Assembly (NCBI GenBank): GCA_951217055.1
Contig: OX578277.1
Span: 66,930,388 to 66,994,387 of the forward strand
Direction: 5' to 3'
DNA length: 64,000 nt
Source: Gerris lacustris
Lineage: Eukaryota; Arthropoda; Insecta; Hemiptera; Gerridae
Under the pieces are notes generated by a model. It ran no database searches. It had not been told where the DNA came from and saw nothing but the letters and a program-made list of their open reading frames with translations. The first letter of the stretch is position 1. Every line of letters begins with the position of its first letter. This document shows, in pieces, positions 34,749-49,100 of the stretch. The translations under genes and the position numbers were made by a program.

Positions 34749-34780
34749 TTTGACTATTATGTTACAATTAATTTCTTAAA

Positions 34781-34786
34781 AATAAA
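34781..34786 (+). terminator. Polyadenylation signal AATAAA for PI synthase
   Basis: AATAAA 33 bases after the stop codon. A second candidate is at 35047-35052. Confidence 0.5.
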
Positions 34787-35716
34787 ATAAGAAATGTGTA
34801 ATTCCCTATAAACTAAAGTCAATGTGTCCATTTAATTTTAAAAATTTGCTCACCTTAGTTACTCCCAATTAAAAAAAAAAATCCTTGTAAACGTATTTTA
34901 TTATATTTATCAAAATCACATTTGTAACCTATTCTGCACCATATTTTAATATTCTATTTAATTGTTGTGGTAGGTTCTTCCAAAAAGACACATTTTCTTT
35001 AATCCATCATTATTAATTTAACAGGTTATTATTACCTTGTGTGAGTAATAAAACCTTGTTTGATTTGACCTGGTTTTTAATTTATTAATTTTGTAGAATT
35101 CTTAAAGCAGTAGCAAATCTGCTGGAAAATTCCCAGTTTCTTCCACTGTCCTAATTTTTGCTTTCTAATAGACTTGATAAACCTAAACATTGATTTGATT
35201 CTAAAGCCTGCTTTACACCACAACTTATTGTTTGTCTCATTTGATAAGTCAAAAAATAAATCAAGTAAATACAAAACAATTCATGTATGTCATTATGTGT
35301 AGGCATATTTTTATGAGGCCTTTCAATTTATCCTCGATATTTCATCCGCAGCCTCATCTTTTTTACATTTAAGTAAACATTGACAGAATTATTTAACATT
35401 TGGTATAACTGTTCCACTTATCAGGCTAAGTTTGGTGGACAGTATTATTCATACAAACATAAATTGGAAGGTAAATTCAATACAAGGACTAGTTTAAACA
35501 CCCCCACAGATTGGACGTCTTGTCTTATCGTACAAGACATACCGAGTGTAAATAAGGCTTAATAATTGTGAATCAAATTAGTATAAAGTTTTAGTTCAAC
35601 CAATTTTGATGAATGAAATTTTAGAAACAAGTATTTTTTTTTTATTTAAATTATTTACCATCTGCAGGTCTATTCTTAAATGCTTTCAAGAGCAAAATAA
35701 ACTGTAATTAAAATAA
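34787..35716. other. 3' flank and spacer
   Basis: Possible 3' UTR of PI synthase, then AT-rich sequence. No other gene recognised. Confidence 0.45.
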
Positions 35717-36295
35717 TAGTCCAGGAGATAGCGTGCAAAAAAGTGTCTGACTAACATCAAGCTAGAATTTTGTATACAAGTCAATGTTTTAGCGCCTTTT
35801 AAGAATATGTGTTCGGCTAAGTTCGTCTGTGGGACATAGCTTGGCAATAGGCGTTTGAAAAAAACAAACCGGTGAAGAGCTGCCATGTCTCACCAACTAT
35901 GGTGGACAATATGATTTTCATGATCCTGAGTACAGACTTAGTTAGTAGACCAAAAATCAAGTCGATGTAATTTTCACACTTGATAGGTTAGTTATTTAAA
36001 TATTACTAAAAATCAACGTAGTGACCTGTCAAGGGACAAACTAACATCAACTTGATTTTCGGTCTACTAACTAATTCTGTACTCAGGATCATGAAAATCA
36101 CATTGTCCACCATAATTGGTGAGACATGGCCACTCTCCACCGGTTTGTTTTTTTCAAACGCCTATTGCCAAGCTATGTCCCGCAGACGAACTTAGCCGAC
36201 CACATATTCTTAATAGGCGCTAAAACATTGACTTGTATACAAAATTCTAGCTTGATGTTAGTCAGACACTTTTTTGCACGCTATCTCCTGGACTA
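35717..36295. mobile_element. Foldback element, ~270-bp arms
   Basis: The ends TAGTCCAGGAGATAGCGTGC and GCACGCTATCTCCTGGACTA are perfect inverted copies. The arms (about 35717-35985 and 36023-36295) match over nearly their whole length around a loop of about 36 bases. If the outer TA is the target duplication, the insertion is Tc1/mariner-like, but this is not certain. No protein is encoded. Open frames seen in the arms are by-products of the repeat. It shares the terminus TAGTCCAGGAG with the larger element at 57993-60008. Confidence 0.82.
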
Positions 36296-39200
36296 AAATT
36301 ATTCATAGGCTTTTTCGAGCAGACCACATTGCATTGATAAAAGTTTCTAACTTTTTACTTCTTTATCTGAAATTCTGTGTCAAATGAGTAAAAAAAAGGA
36401 AGTAGAGAAAATGGGATTGAGAGCCAATGAGAGGTCATTGGCTCCCCCTCCCCCCTATTTCTTTGACTTTCCCGCACTGTCAGTGCACTAAAACTCATTT
36501 GACAAAGTCTGTAGATACCATCTTTGACCTCAAAGAAAGTTCCAATAGTAAAAATATTTTATGTTAAAGCTAGGGCAGATCTCCAATCATAAACTGTGTG
36601 TTGAAGTTAATGGAGATAAAAAAACTAACAAAAGTTGCATTATATTTGTTAAAGAATGCCTATTAAAGGTGGGCTGGATGTGACATAGCAGTATTAAGGT
36701 CCAAGCTGATAGAGCTTACTCACAAGTGCCTATTATTTTTGTGAGAAACTACTTTGTCAAGTTACAACATATTAAGACTAAGTCCATCTTTGTAATTTCT
36801 AATAGGCAACGGCATTTAAGGAAGGTACTGACGTAATTTTGCAGGGTATTTTATACATTTAATGATCATATGTACTTTTTGTTTTTGGATGCTAATTTTC
36901 ATATTTAATTAATATAGGCATGTTTCAAAAGTGTGAGTTTGCATTTAGCTTGGAATTACAATGCATATACCTAATACAATGCAGCTTAGTTTTGTCTTGT
37001 ATTTGTCTCAGCCTGGAACCTCTTTCAATATCTGGCTGAATGAAAGTGCTCAACTTATTTTATTAAGTGATAGCCATATCTTTTAAGTTTTGTCTTATAC
37101 ATATATTATAATAATGTTTTGAAGGTTCAACAATTCAATATTTATGAGTTTCTTTTTTTGCTATTACCTTTACCAGAAGAAAGCTGGTTACCTTTTCTCT
37201 TTGAGTTCAACTTTATTTGAATTTTTTGTTTTTTTACCAAGAAATTGTGGAATTATGTTACAGTGATAAAATTTTAAGAGTATAACTATCAATAGAAAGA
37301 TTATAAATGTTGCTCTTTCTGTTTTATTTGATCTTTAATATGTAATTTCAAAAAATATCTAAAATTCCTTACCTCAGTTTTGATCTAAGTTGTTAATTAT
37401 ATTTGAAACAGATACTTATCCATAAGTGCTGAAACCATCCCATGAAAGTCACAACCTCTTATACAATTTTTATATTTTTTATTATTATTGACATAAGTCA
37501 GTTCTGTAACATTCCCTCTAATTGAGAGCTCTTCATCTCTCTCCTCCTCTATTTAGTTTTTATTAATGTTAGCACTCATGAGTTAGGCATCTTTCTAGCT
37601 GGTGATCTACCTACCACTGCTTTTGAATGAATTTACTGATATCATATTAAATTTAGATTGTGTGTGTAGATAAATAGTATAGGTATATAAATAATATTTA
37701 GTAGGTATAAATATAAGTATGTAATGATTTTAACATTCTCAAATTTACTTTTTGTCAAAGCCTTAACCTCTTTAAAGTTGAATTGTGCTTATTTCAAATT
37801 GTCTATTAAGAATTTACCGTCATTTAAAAGTTACACTATTATAATATAAGATCAATAAATTGTCCCCATATGCCAGAAACATGAAGATACAAATTTTTAT
37901 TTTCTGAATTTATTAGCTAGTTACACTTCTCATTTATTAGCCAATAATAATATTTGACTATTAAGCCTAATTCCTTGTTGCTGTACATCACAAAACGTTT
38001 AAAAAATAATAGAACAGCTAAATTATGTGGTATCATTAACTTCGAAATGCTATCTCCTAAAAATGTGGAATTTGCACATTCATAGTTCTGCATTAGGGAC
38101 AATATGAAAGAGGTTTAAAACAAATTGTACTTTAATACAAGTAGTCTGATTTTGTCATTCAGTGTATCTCTTGTGGAGGTCTTCCTTAAGTTATTTTCGA
38201 TACTTACCTTTTTTAAAATATTATATTTATTGTAAGGTTAAATCTAATAGTGTTTGATGATTCTTGGTTAAACTTTTTCTTTGTTAAAAAAAAGGATAAA
38301 CATCCTTAATTAAAATCTTTATTATTGTATAACATTTAAATTATTTTATTGCTTTAGTATTGATATTATATTTGAACACCTTTCTTGTTCCAAACGATTT
38401 TTCAATCTAATCTACAAATCTTCAATAAAATATAGCAAACCTGAATTTGGCCCAATAATATTATCAGCCAGAGGCCAGCTTTAGAAGAACTTCAACTATT
38501 ATAACTACTTTATTCTCTGTGTGATCTTGAAAAATAAGTTTTGCCAAATTTTGTTTTGCAACTTTTGATTGGCTGTCAGATTCTTCTGTCAAGCAGTTTG
38601 TATAACTGTGTTGTTAAGTTAAGCTAAGAATTGAAAACGACTAAAAAATGTGTTTTGTTTTTTATTTTAATATTAGACTTCATTAATATATTGCATGGAA
38701 GATCTTATTACAATAGATACTGAATATTCAGTATATAATATTTATAAGAAATTATTATTCAATGTTAATTAGATAAGTGTGAAATTGGTGTTTACTGTAA
38801 TTTTTAGATGTATATATATTAGATAATATAGAGATTTAAATTAGGGGGCATAGTTAATGTTTTTGTTTGTTGAAGTATGTAGTTGGAGTATATTAAAGGT
38901 AAAGAGTTACTTAATTTTCTGTTAGGAAAAAAGGTGAGGGGTTATTATATAAATCCAACAAAAGGAGGATGGGTTGAGTTGGGTACTTCATAGCATTGTG
39001 GCGTACATTTTTAGTTTAATAATTTGAAGCTATAAAAATATTTGTTCAAAAACAGAATAGTATGTAATATCCTTTTTAATTTCCTAATTGTTTAAAGTAT
39101 TGAAACAACAAACAAAAACAAATATGGATGATTACTTTCATTCAAAGAAGCAATATTTTTCTTGTTTAACTTTGGTATCCATAAGGTATACTTACTTCTT

Positions 39201-41546
39201 ATCATCTTATCAGCTGTAGTTGACTTGAAATAACAACTTAAGTTTGTTAAATAAAAGAAAGTATTTAGCTGGTGATACCATAGTGATGGACCAATTACAA
39301 TTTATTCAGACTTTATTCCAGTAGGCCAGTCTTCCATTATTGTTTTATCTAGGAGTGTAGTTAGATTTTTGTTGGCCTAGGGTAGACATCTCAAGTGAGT
39401 GATAGCCGACTTGCCCTTTGTAGGCCCCTGGTTGCATCTGCTAATTTTTTTTTAGACTAACTATAATTTTTATAAAAATATACTGCATACATCCATTATT
39501 TATTAACCCCCTTTAAATATATATTTTTTAAATCTAATTATTATATAAATTTAAATACCTGTTTGTGAAATATCCTTATTGATAAATATTGTAAACCAAA
39601 GAGTTATCTATTGATTATAAATGAAATTATTAACTATATTTTTTATTTATATATAAAGAAAACAGTTTTTTTCCTGTAATTTTCACATTCCATTATAATG
39701 CATTTTAAAGCTCTCTCTAATCTAGTCATATTTATGTTATCAGTATTTTGTTTTCCTGTACTAATTATCAAATTTATTGCGACTAAGTTATATCAGTGAG
39801 TTTTAACTTATTTATTTATTTTTAATTTACATCAATGCAAATATTGGAAATGAACTTTCAGTAAGAATCGTTATAAATTTAAATCTTTAATATTGTAATT
39901 CACTTCCTGTAACATTGGAGTGTTAAAACTCTTAATTTACAATTTTATTGCTAATTTTTTTAAAATTTTCAGATAGGTAACTATACGTACTGTTTTGACG
40001 GGGGCAGTCCTGTTACTTTAAGCTTTTGAAGGCGTCCCGTTGGTTTTTGAAAATGTTTCAGCTTTTGGAAAAATGGGTCTGAGTAAAATGAAAAACTTGT
40101 CCTATACTTAATGAGTTAGAGTTATTTATCAACAGTTTGCTTCTCCAATGTGTGATATTTACCTATCATCGATTTGAAAAGGGGGGAAAAAATAAAAAAT
40201 AACGCTAGGTCTTTGCACCAAGTATTTTCAATAACAACAAATAACCGGTTTCTGCTACTAAATAGCGGTTTTCAGATTCAAAAAATTAGTTGTTCACATT
40301 ATCATGGCATCGAAGTGAATCTCAGTCATATACTGCGATACCATGCACTATATAATTATAATGTCCGATTTGCATTTTTTTTTTTTTTAACTGTTCCTTT
40401 TTACATTACTAAATGGTTTTGAATGTAGCATCTCAATAAATTCAATCTTACATTTTTAAAAATACATAATTTCAGTTAATTTTTGCCTCCAGAACGTTTA
40501 TTGTTTTAACTCATTCTTTAGCTAACTTTATAAAATATTAAACTCACTGATTAAACTTTAAATGTTTGTCAGAGTAATTTGTATCTTAAATTTAATAAAA
40601 CTATAATTCATTCAGCTCTGAAATTATTTAACAGTGTTTAAATGGCATGTTAAAAATGTTGTGAATTTAAATATTTGTTTGATTATACAATAATTTCTTG
40701 ATGTATTATAAATCTTTTATCTTAAGATCAAAGAATAAAGGATGTAATTCTATAAAATGTAAAACAAAGAACAGCGTAGTTTAACTTGTTTAGACATTTA
40801 TTATTGTTATAGGATTTAATCTATTTGCTTAAACGTACTATGTTAATTGTGTTCCTTATTATTCCCTTACTCACGTTTAACTTTATTAATATTAATTTAA
40901 ATAAATTACTATATTTGGCTTCAAGACAAAGTTTTGACTGAAAAGTCATTAACGTACACATAAAATGTATCTTGTTAAGATTTATTCTGTTTCTTTCAAT
41001 TTTTAATTTAAAATATCTGTTTTAAATGCTGTCAAAATAAATAATGAAATGTGAGAATTGTTTGCTAAGTTATCTTATGTTTTTAGTTTTAGAATTTGTG
41101 TAATCATTTTTATAATATTCAAGTGTTAACTGTGTGAGTGATTTTTTGTAGTTACTTGAATGTGATGTATCATGAAGAAAATATATATTTGTTTTAATTA
41201 TTTTGGTCTTTATATTATTTTGAAGAATATTTACCTTTATTATTACCCTTAATATTAATGAAGTCAAATTAAAATCTGCCTTAGTGATTACCCCAAGCTA
41301 TTGGACATCATTACTTAATTATTTTATATTTATTACAAACTAGTGTTAAGAAAACCATTTTGGATTGATTATTTTTTTAATTTTATTTTATTCACTATTA
41401 AAGTGTTCTACAAAAGTGGATAATATTTTTTTTTAATACTAACTTTATATTTATTCAAATCTATGATACATGATTTGTTTCTTTAAAGAAATCAAATTAT
41501 TGAATTTTTTTAATCTTAAAAATACTTTTATTCAACCCTTTATTTA

Positions 41547-41623
41547 TGAAATGTTGAAAGAATAGTCTCTCTACGTATAAACTCCACATTTTTATGTGAA
41601 GAGACTATTCTTTCAACATTTCA
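41547..41623. ncRNA. 77-nt perfect-stem hairpin
   Basis: Bases 41547-41570 pair without mismatch with 41600-41623 (24 bp), leaving a 29-base loop. The size is right for a miRNA precursor. However, a perfect stem is more typical of a tiny MITE or an endogenous siRNA-type hairpin. No second copy of the arm was seen in this window. Confidence 0.4.
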
Positions 41624-42715
41624 TATTGACCTCCACTAACGCTTCATTTTTTAACCTTTATTTATAGATTTTTTTTTAACCTACCCTGTATAATTATAAC
41701 TTATACTGTCTATGGCAATAATTTTCCTATTTTTATTTATTTTTTATTTTTTTAATTATAGGCAAAGTTGTATAACTTAATATGCTAAGAGAAAATTAGT
41801 TTCTCCTTTAATTAGGAAAAGAACTACAATATGAAGAAAGCATATGTCGGCCACAATTTATAATGAATAGAGGAAAAATTAAACTAAAAAATTAACTACT
41901 AAAGTTTTTTTTTTTTTTTTAATTAACAAAAAGTTATTCTGTACATATTTTATTTACACATTAAAGTATTTGGCATTTAAAACATTATATAATAATAATA
42001 AATACAGAAGTTAATTATAACAATAGTCTTTATCAATTTAATTCATATATAAATGTCATATACTTGAATATTTTTGTTTGTTTACAAACAATTATTTACA
42101 GCTATAAAGGAAAATCAAATGTTATTTACAATAAAGTTATGTTTTTTTAGCTGTTAATTGTTTGGGTAAGATTACTCCAGGGAAATAATAATAATGAGAT
42201 TTGAACCCAATAATTTTGTTAAACGACTAAATTTGATTCACACGTTCGCAGCTTTTTTTAAAGCCAACCAGCAGCGAGTAAACCAGCATTGTCTAATTGA
42301 CCCTTAAGGCACACTCAGTGGGCCTTAACTGTAAGATATAGCTTCAGTCTTATATTAAATCTTGTGTCATTTTTTAATTTGAAAATATTCCCAACAGTTT
42401 GCAGTCAAGAACTGTTTATTTTTGGAGTGGAGTGGTGTCAGCTTCTTCTGCAATTCCTAGTTTAATATCAATTAATAAAGTATATATTATGGTAATATGT
42501 TACAAACTTCCAAATACTGATTTTTTGCAATGAGTATAAGAGTTGGGTTTGATCTAGAAACATGAGCAGATAACTACGGGTTAAAATCCTCTATACACAA
42601 AATTATATACCACCTTGTGGCAAACAACCCTGGTTGGCTAAGATTATATTTTCAAAACTGAACAAGCTTTTTATTCTTCTTATAAAACTCAAATATTATT
42701 TTGTAGTAAGGATAT

Positions 42716-42721
42716 TTTATT
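42716..42721 (-). terminator. Candidate polyadenylation signal of the corin-like gene
   Basis: AATAAA on the minus strand about 280 bases past the stop codon. Another AATAAA is at 42670-42675. Confidence 0.4.
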
Positions 42722-43002
42722 ATTACTACATTATAAACATGTACTATCTCAATTTGATGTTCATTGGAGTAATATTTACTCACTTCGAATCATTTTTGTA
42801 TTGGATTAATCCACAGGACTCCCTATACAATTCTATTTTTCTCTAGAACAATAAGGAGTGCTAATTTTTTTTTTACTATAATTCCATTTTTTACACATTC
42901 TTATTGAATTTAGCTTGAGCCCACTCTGAAATTTTTTAGCGAAATATTATTGAAACACAGCCAATATGCAGTGGAAGAGATCAGACTAGAAAAAAATAAT
43001 TA

Positions 43003-43179
43003 TCACTGCTTCTCTCTACTAACAGTTCTGATCCAGTCTATATTTGAGAGGATAGAGTCGTAGAGGCGAGGTCTTTTATCACCAACTTTAGAGCAGGCAA
43101 TGCGCCAATTTGACACACCAGCTAATACCCATTTGTCTTCTTCTAGGCATAGCATTGGAGCTCCTGCATATTCTTCCTC
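43003..43179 (-). CDS. Corin-like exon 13: protease-like domain, C-terminus
   Basis: EEEYAGAPMLC stands where active enzymes have GDSGGPLVC, so the nucleophile serine is alanine. Then AGVSNWRIAC and a final RPRLYDSILSNIDWI helix as in S1 proteases, and stop TGA at 43003-43005. Confidence 0.93.
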   Translation of the reverse strand, partial: EEEYAGAPMLCLEEDKWVLAGVSNWRIACSKVGDKRPRLYDSILSNIDWIRTVSREKQ

Positions 43180-46100
43180 CTACAGACAATAGTTAAGATT
43201 ATAATTTCATAGTCAATAATTAATTTTAATCATTTTCAAAATTATTCTATTAAACTCTTGAATACTTTTATAGAAATTATACTAACCATGCAGTCTTGAT
43301 TGTTGTAATGAGAGTCTGTGCATATGCTATTTACTGTTGTAATGCTTATATTTGCACATTGTTCCATATCACTCAGTCTTAATTCTACTCTTTGCAACAT
43401 TGTTCCTGGAAATAAAAGTCAAATCAATATAGTTGTACCTTATTACAGATAAATAATTTACAACAAATGTATTATAATCATAAAATTGAATTCTTCAATA
43501 GACTGTCTTTCAAACTTTCCTCTTAGATAATATAAATGTGTCTGTTGCTAACTCGTGCTATTAGTTCCATGTTTTCTATTTTATTTTTTGCTTCCAAGCT
43601 TACCGAAGAAAAATTTCCTAAGAAAAAACAAGATAGGATCCTGATAGTTTGTAGCTTACATGACAATTTCTCCTATCAAGCTTCTATGAACTCCAGAATA
43701 GTGAAGAGGAGCTTTTATAAAAGTTAACTTAATTTAACCTAAGAATTAAGTTAAGAATGTGTAAATACAAAAAAGATTAATAATTTATCAACATATTTTG
43801 TATTAACATTTATTTATGTTTTATATAAATCCATTTTGGATTGTATATGAATAGAAAATAGGAATTAAATTTAACAATAATTGTTACTTACTTTGACTAG
43901 ACCAGCCTAGTGTGTTGCAGTATGTAAAGTTGAATGTTGAGGAGGGAAGGCAAGTTGGTCTAATAAAGTCAGAAGAAGCGAAAGCCTTGTTAAGTTTAAG
44001 AAGGACAACTGTGCTACCTTCAACAGGTGACTTGACCATGCCAACAATGTACCTCTCCTGTTGCCATGGTGAAGTTGAACCAAGTCTGGTACTTCCTCCA
44101 CGAACAATCCACTCAGCTTTGTCTTGTCTATTAAAAAAAAATTACACAAAATCAGTTTTCTTTTCATTTCACTTAAGATCTATGGAAATAAGGCCCACTA
44201 TTTAATAACTAAAAGAGATAGTTCAGATATTAATATGAATCAGTTACCTCTGCCTCCTAACACAAAAATATTTTTCTGTTTTTGGTTGTTTAAATACATA
44301 TTATTTTCCACAGTCTACTAGAAGAAATAAGAAGGGGTAAAAATATCGTACAAAGTAATGATTTTTTCAATGATGGCAGTAAATTCCTTCTAATCCGGAC
44401 CAGTGTATTCTGCCTTATTAAGCTTTGCAATGATTTCTGACAAAAGTTGCTGATTGCCTACCAAGTTTTGATCTTTAAAAGGAAATTTCATTTAAGATTG
44501 TGTAAATTTTGACATTTCAAATCCATTGTAGGGATTATTTGTAAGTGTGTTCCTGTTTGTGAATTCATAAATTAAGGATTCACACATTAACTGTATAAAT
44601 TTGTAATATGGTATTCCAGTTTGTCTGTTGGTATATTATATGGTAGTCTGAAGACCAAATATAGTTTGACATAAAGGTTATAAATTTAGATAAATACCGG
44701 TGTTCTTGTAAACCACCCACTCAAATGATTACTGATGAGTGGAATTACTACAGGACGTTCAGATATGTGCTTCTTAACCTCTTAGATATTTTTTGTGTGT
44801 GTATATTGAAACATCCTATTAAATTTAATTAATGTGTAGAATAAAAAAAAACCTAAATAGCCTTAAAATTCCCATTCTATTTATCAGGATTTTTTATTAA
44901 TCTGAGAAATCTGCAGAGTTCAGTTAGCTAATCGTGGTAATTGAAGTAAAGTGTACCCATAAAAGGTCAGTTTGATTTGGCTGATTAAAAGTAAGGGCAC
45001 TATAACTACTTACCCTTGAAAGCAAGAAGCAGTTGACACGACCCACTCCATGTCTATGAGGGTGGCGTCACATAGATGGGTACCTGACTTGAATAAAGCT
45101 ACGTGCCAAGGCCAATCTCCTACTGCTGACATTTTACTTAGTCCATCCACACCTCTTCTGTTGCTAACTGTAGATATGCCACATTCTAAAAATAAACACT
45201 TCGGAATTACTGTTAACCCTGAGAAAAGATTCAATATTGTTAAGAAAGAAGGAAAAATAAATTAATCATTACTAATTCGTAGCAACCATTTTACACGACC
45301 TAAATGCGAACACTTACTGATTCCGTTGAATAAATTACTTGGTTGAGTACATGAAAATATAAAAGCTTACCAAGAAGTAATTTATTTCATGAAAGTACTT
45401 ATTAGTTAGTACTAAGAAGTATTAAATGGAACTAACTGGTAATGAATAAAACGTAAAGAATAATATTTAATTCTCAAACCACTGGCTAAAATGTTTATTA
45501 TAGACCTGTTTCCACCAAATTAATTTGTACAAACAACTGAATGTTTGATAGAAACCAGTCTGAATTAATATTTTACTGCTATTGGGTTAGACATGATGGA
45601 GTGACACACTAACCCCCCGTTGTCCATTACATCTTATGAAGTTGTTGTATAAGCCCTCCATGGGCTTTTCTTGGGGTTGTGCCAAAGAAAAAAAATTAGG
45701 TTTGACCATTAACTTATACAATTTAATTATTTACTATGATCACAACTTCTATCTAGTAACCTGTTTACCTCAATGCTGGGTCAATACAGAGGAAAGTATG
45801 CTGACTAAGGCCTTCTAGAAGTAAAACTTCTATTTTTGTTGATAGATTTTATTAAAATTAGTAGTTGAGTAATTACCAGGTTCATCGCAGTGAATGCTGA
45901 GGACTTGTTTGTTTTGGCACTTTGAAGGAATGAATGAGATCTCACTTGCCCTAGGATCCTCCATGACTGCATACCTTGATACTTCTTCTTTATCATGAAC
46001 TATCTTCACTTCTTTCACTTTCCTATTAACAATCATCACATTGAACTCTCATAAACATTATTTATTATTTTTACTACAATTTTTATTCAATTAGGATTGT

Positions 46101-49100
46101 ACAAACTAATTACAGTTATAATAATTTCACTCTAAATACATTTAACAATTCAAATTTACAAAAAAAAAGAAAAACTACCTGAAAGCTAATGTTCTGCATA
46201 GTGAAGAAGCAACAGTGTTTAATGTTTCTTCCATTTCATCAGGTAACAAAGTAGTATTCACATTATCTGCACATAGCTTCCCTTTTTCACCTTTCTCAAG
46301 AAAAACCACATTACCTGAATGGAAAAATATACATTTATAAAATATCCCAAGCTGTACTACTGAGTCTCCAGGGTAATTCTTATCACTCTGTACCTAGGGA
46401 TATCCTATTGACAGTTAATGGTTGAAACCACGGTCCTGTAAAGATTAGCCTAATATCTGCTTATTTAATATTATGAAGATAATTAAAGGGCATCCTATTA
46501 TTCAACATTTGATATTGATTATGTATTAAAAAAATAAATTATCAAGAATCAAATGTAAACTACCTATAATATTTTTAGAGTTCTTTTGTCACACCTAAAT
46601 CAACATATCTGCCCTTAAGAGATAAATTATTGTAAGTAACATTTTGGCAATTACTGAGGATATATATTCTAAAGAGCTAATTAAGCAGCAGTCTTTCTTC
46701 AAAATATGCAACATTTTTACATCAATTATCTATTTTACGTATTAAATGATGATAGCCGGAAGAAGCCCTATTAGGAAGTGCATATTATAGCTTATTGAAG
46801 AAGAAACATTGTTGATAACCCTAAAATTACCGATGAATATTAGATGATGAATATTTCATGAAAAAAAAAACATTATCTTTTTAATAACTAACAAAGGAGT
46901 TTCAATTCTGAAGCACAATTATCTGTCAGCGTAATGCAGTGAATGAAAATTAGTTTTTTTAAAAAAAAAAAAAAAAAAAAAAAGAAGGATCTTAAAATAC
47001 TTCACCCTGTAGGTTCATATATTAATAATCCTTTTTTTAATTAAATAAATGAGAAAATAATTCAATTTATTGGTTATATTAAAACCATTGCAAATACTTA
47101 TAATCATTGGTTTCCTGAACTCTTTGAATTGAATATTACACAAGGTTGGTTGAGAAACCTTAGAGAACTAAGCTCCTCTCCTTTGCCATAGCTCTTTTTA
47201 ACTTACTATAGAAAATAGTTGAGTTAGAAATAATCTGATGCTACATACCTGATGAGTGATAATGCTTGGCCTGAACTGAACGGCTGGGGGTTGTTTCACT
47301 TTCCATTTCTGGATCTAACCTCACTAAAATTTTAAATAAAATGGCATTATTATAGAAATATTAATGGAAAGAAAAATATTTAAATTATGAGTTAAATAAT
47401 TTCTTTTTAAAGTTTCATCATATCAAGTTTTTTGATATTAATGTAGAAGCTCGAGTGGGTAAAGTCAGGTGAAGATGAGTGTCAAGTCTGACAGCTCAAA
47501 TTGGCCAACCTATGTGAGGGAAAAATAAAGCCAATTGGACTGTGCCTGTAGGAGAGGCACTCCACAGGTTGTATTTTTTTTTTTTTTTTTATTTATTTAT
47601 TTTGTTTTTGCTCGGTTAGCCCACCTACTAGATGTATTAAGAACTCATTTGGCTCCTCTTTCCATTTTTTTTCTAATGTTGTCAGAGTTTATAGTCATCT
47701 TGACCCAACTGAGGTAAATAGTAATCAACAATTATTATAGTAAGCTTTGCCTTTTTTTAGTGGTTCTTACTTAACCCTTCAGTGCTCAAGCGGGGTAATT
47801 TTGTATTCCAACCTCCTCAAAAATGGTCATGCGAGGAACTGATAGAATTAGAGTTTAGATGGTCGAGGTAATCTTCGACTATAGTCTCGGCTTTGTAACT
47901 GTATCAGTCATTCACGTTCTCTGCTTTGTTAACAGTTAATTATGTATTGTTTATGCTTGGGATTTTTTTTTTATCCCCTAAGTTTAAGTTAAATTATACT
48001 GTTGAATGTGATTTAAGTATCATATAAGTATTATTTAACAATCATTTTTTAATTTTAATTCCCCTCATTGACACTTTCCCCTCCCTTAAAATTTAATTAA
48101 ATTTTTCTTCCTAAAATTAGATTTTTTATAAATAATATAAAATGTTTATCAATATTATAATAAAAAGATTTTAGTTTTCAGTATTAGTCATTAATTAAAC
48201 TAAGAGTTTTCCAATTTTGTTGAATTTCAGAACCCGAAAATAGGAAAAATTTAGGCTGCGATAGTTTTGTATCCCGTGCAACCTAACTAGTAAGAAAACA
48301 AAGGGTAAGCACTCAAGGGTTAAACAATAATACATTTATTTTAAGTAATAAATAAATAAAAGTTATACAGCATGCTCTTTCATCGGATCCATCAGAGCAG
48401 TCGGGGTGTCCATCACACCTCTGGTCAGGATTTATACAAGACCTATCTCTTGTACAGAGTAAAGATTCTCCAGTACAGTAAAAGCATGAGGTCTCATCAC
48501 TCAGATCTGCACAGTCTGCTGTACCATCACACACCAAAGTACTTTCTAACTCTCCTCGACAACCTGCAACCAATCAATATTTTTATTATTATTATTTACC
48601 TGAGATGAGGGGATACAGTCCTTTGTTCTTCTGATTTCCAAAACTATATTGCCATATGATATAATCATGTAGGAAAAATTAAAGAACAAATCTCTATACT
48701 AATATGTTGTTGAAAAGAATGGACTTTAGCAGGGTAGAAAAAATCTTAATCGTTTAAGTTTTGGTGCTATGTCAGTTGTTCTTATGTTGATTACAAAAAA
48801 AGTTGTCAATAATAATTGTTACCACTAGTAGTAGTTGTAAGGCCGCATTTGTGCGATCATTGATGGATTAACTTTCCTTCCTATCAGGGAGGACATTATC
48901 TATATCCATTCGACAATGGCTGGAAGAGTATTCCTTTGTGTAATGTTCCCACTGTATCCTATGCTTTAAATTTTTGCTGTTATCTAAATAATTTGTGGAA
49001 GATTTTTTTTCTAACATTTTCATTTATTTATTATTTAAACTTAAAAATTATAATATTGATACCAAATCCAAAACCTCGTAACTGCAAAAAGCACAATTAT

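Larger units (their letters stand above)
36296..43002. other. Long AT-rich intergenic region
   Basis: Between PI synthase and the 3' end of the corin-like gene. Apart from the hairpin at 41547-41623, I saw no gene, terminal repeat or RNA. A short hairpin with 'gagccaatgagaggtcattggctc' lies at 36420-36443. The part nearest 43002 should hold the 3' UTR of the corin-like gene. Confidence 0.45.

Noticed and set aside
35686..35886. 66-codon minus-strand frame (MAALHRFVFF...)
   Set aside because: It lies in the left arm of the foldback at 35717-36295 and has no independent support.
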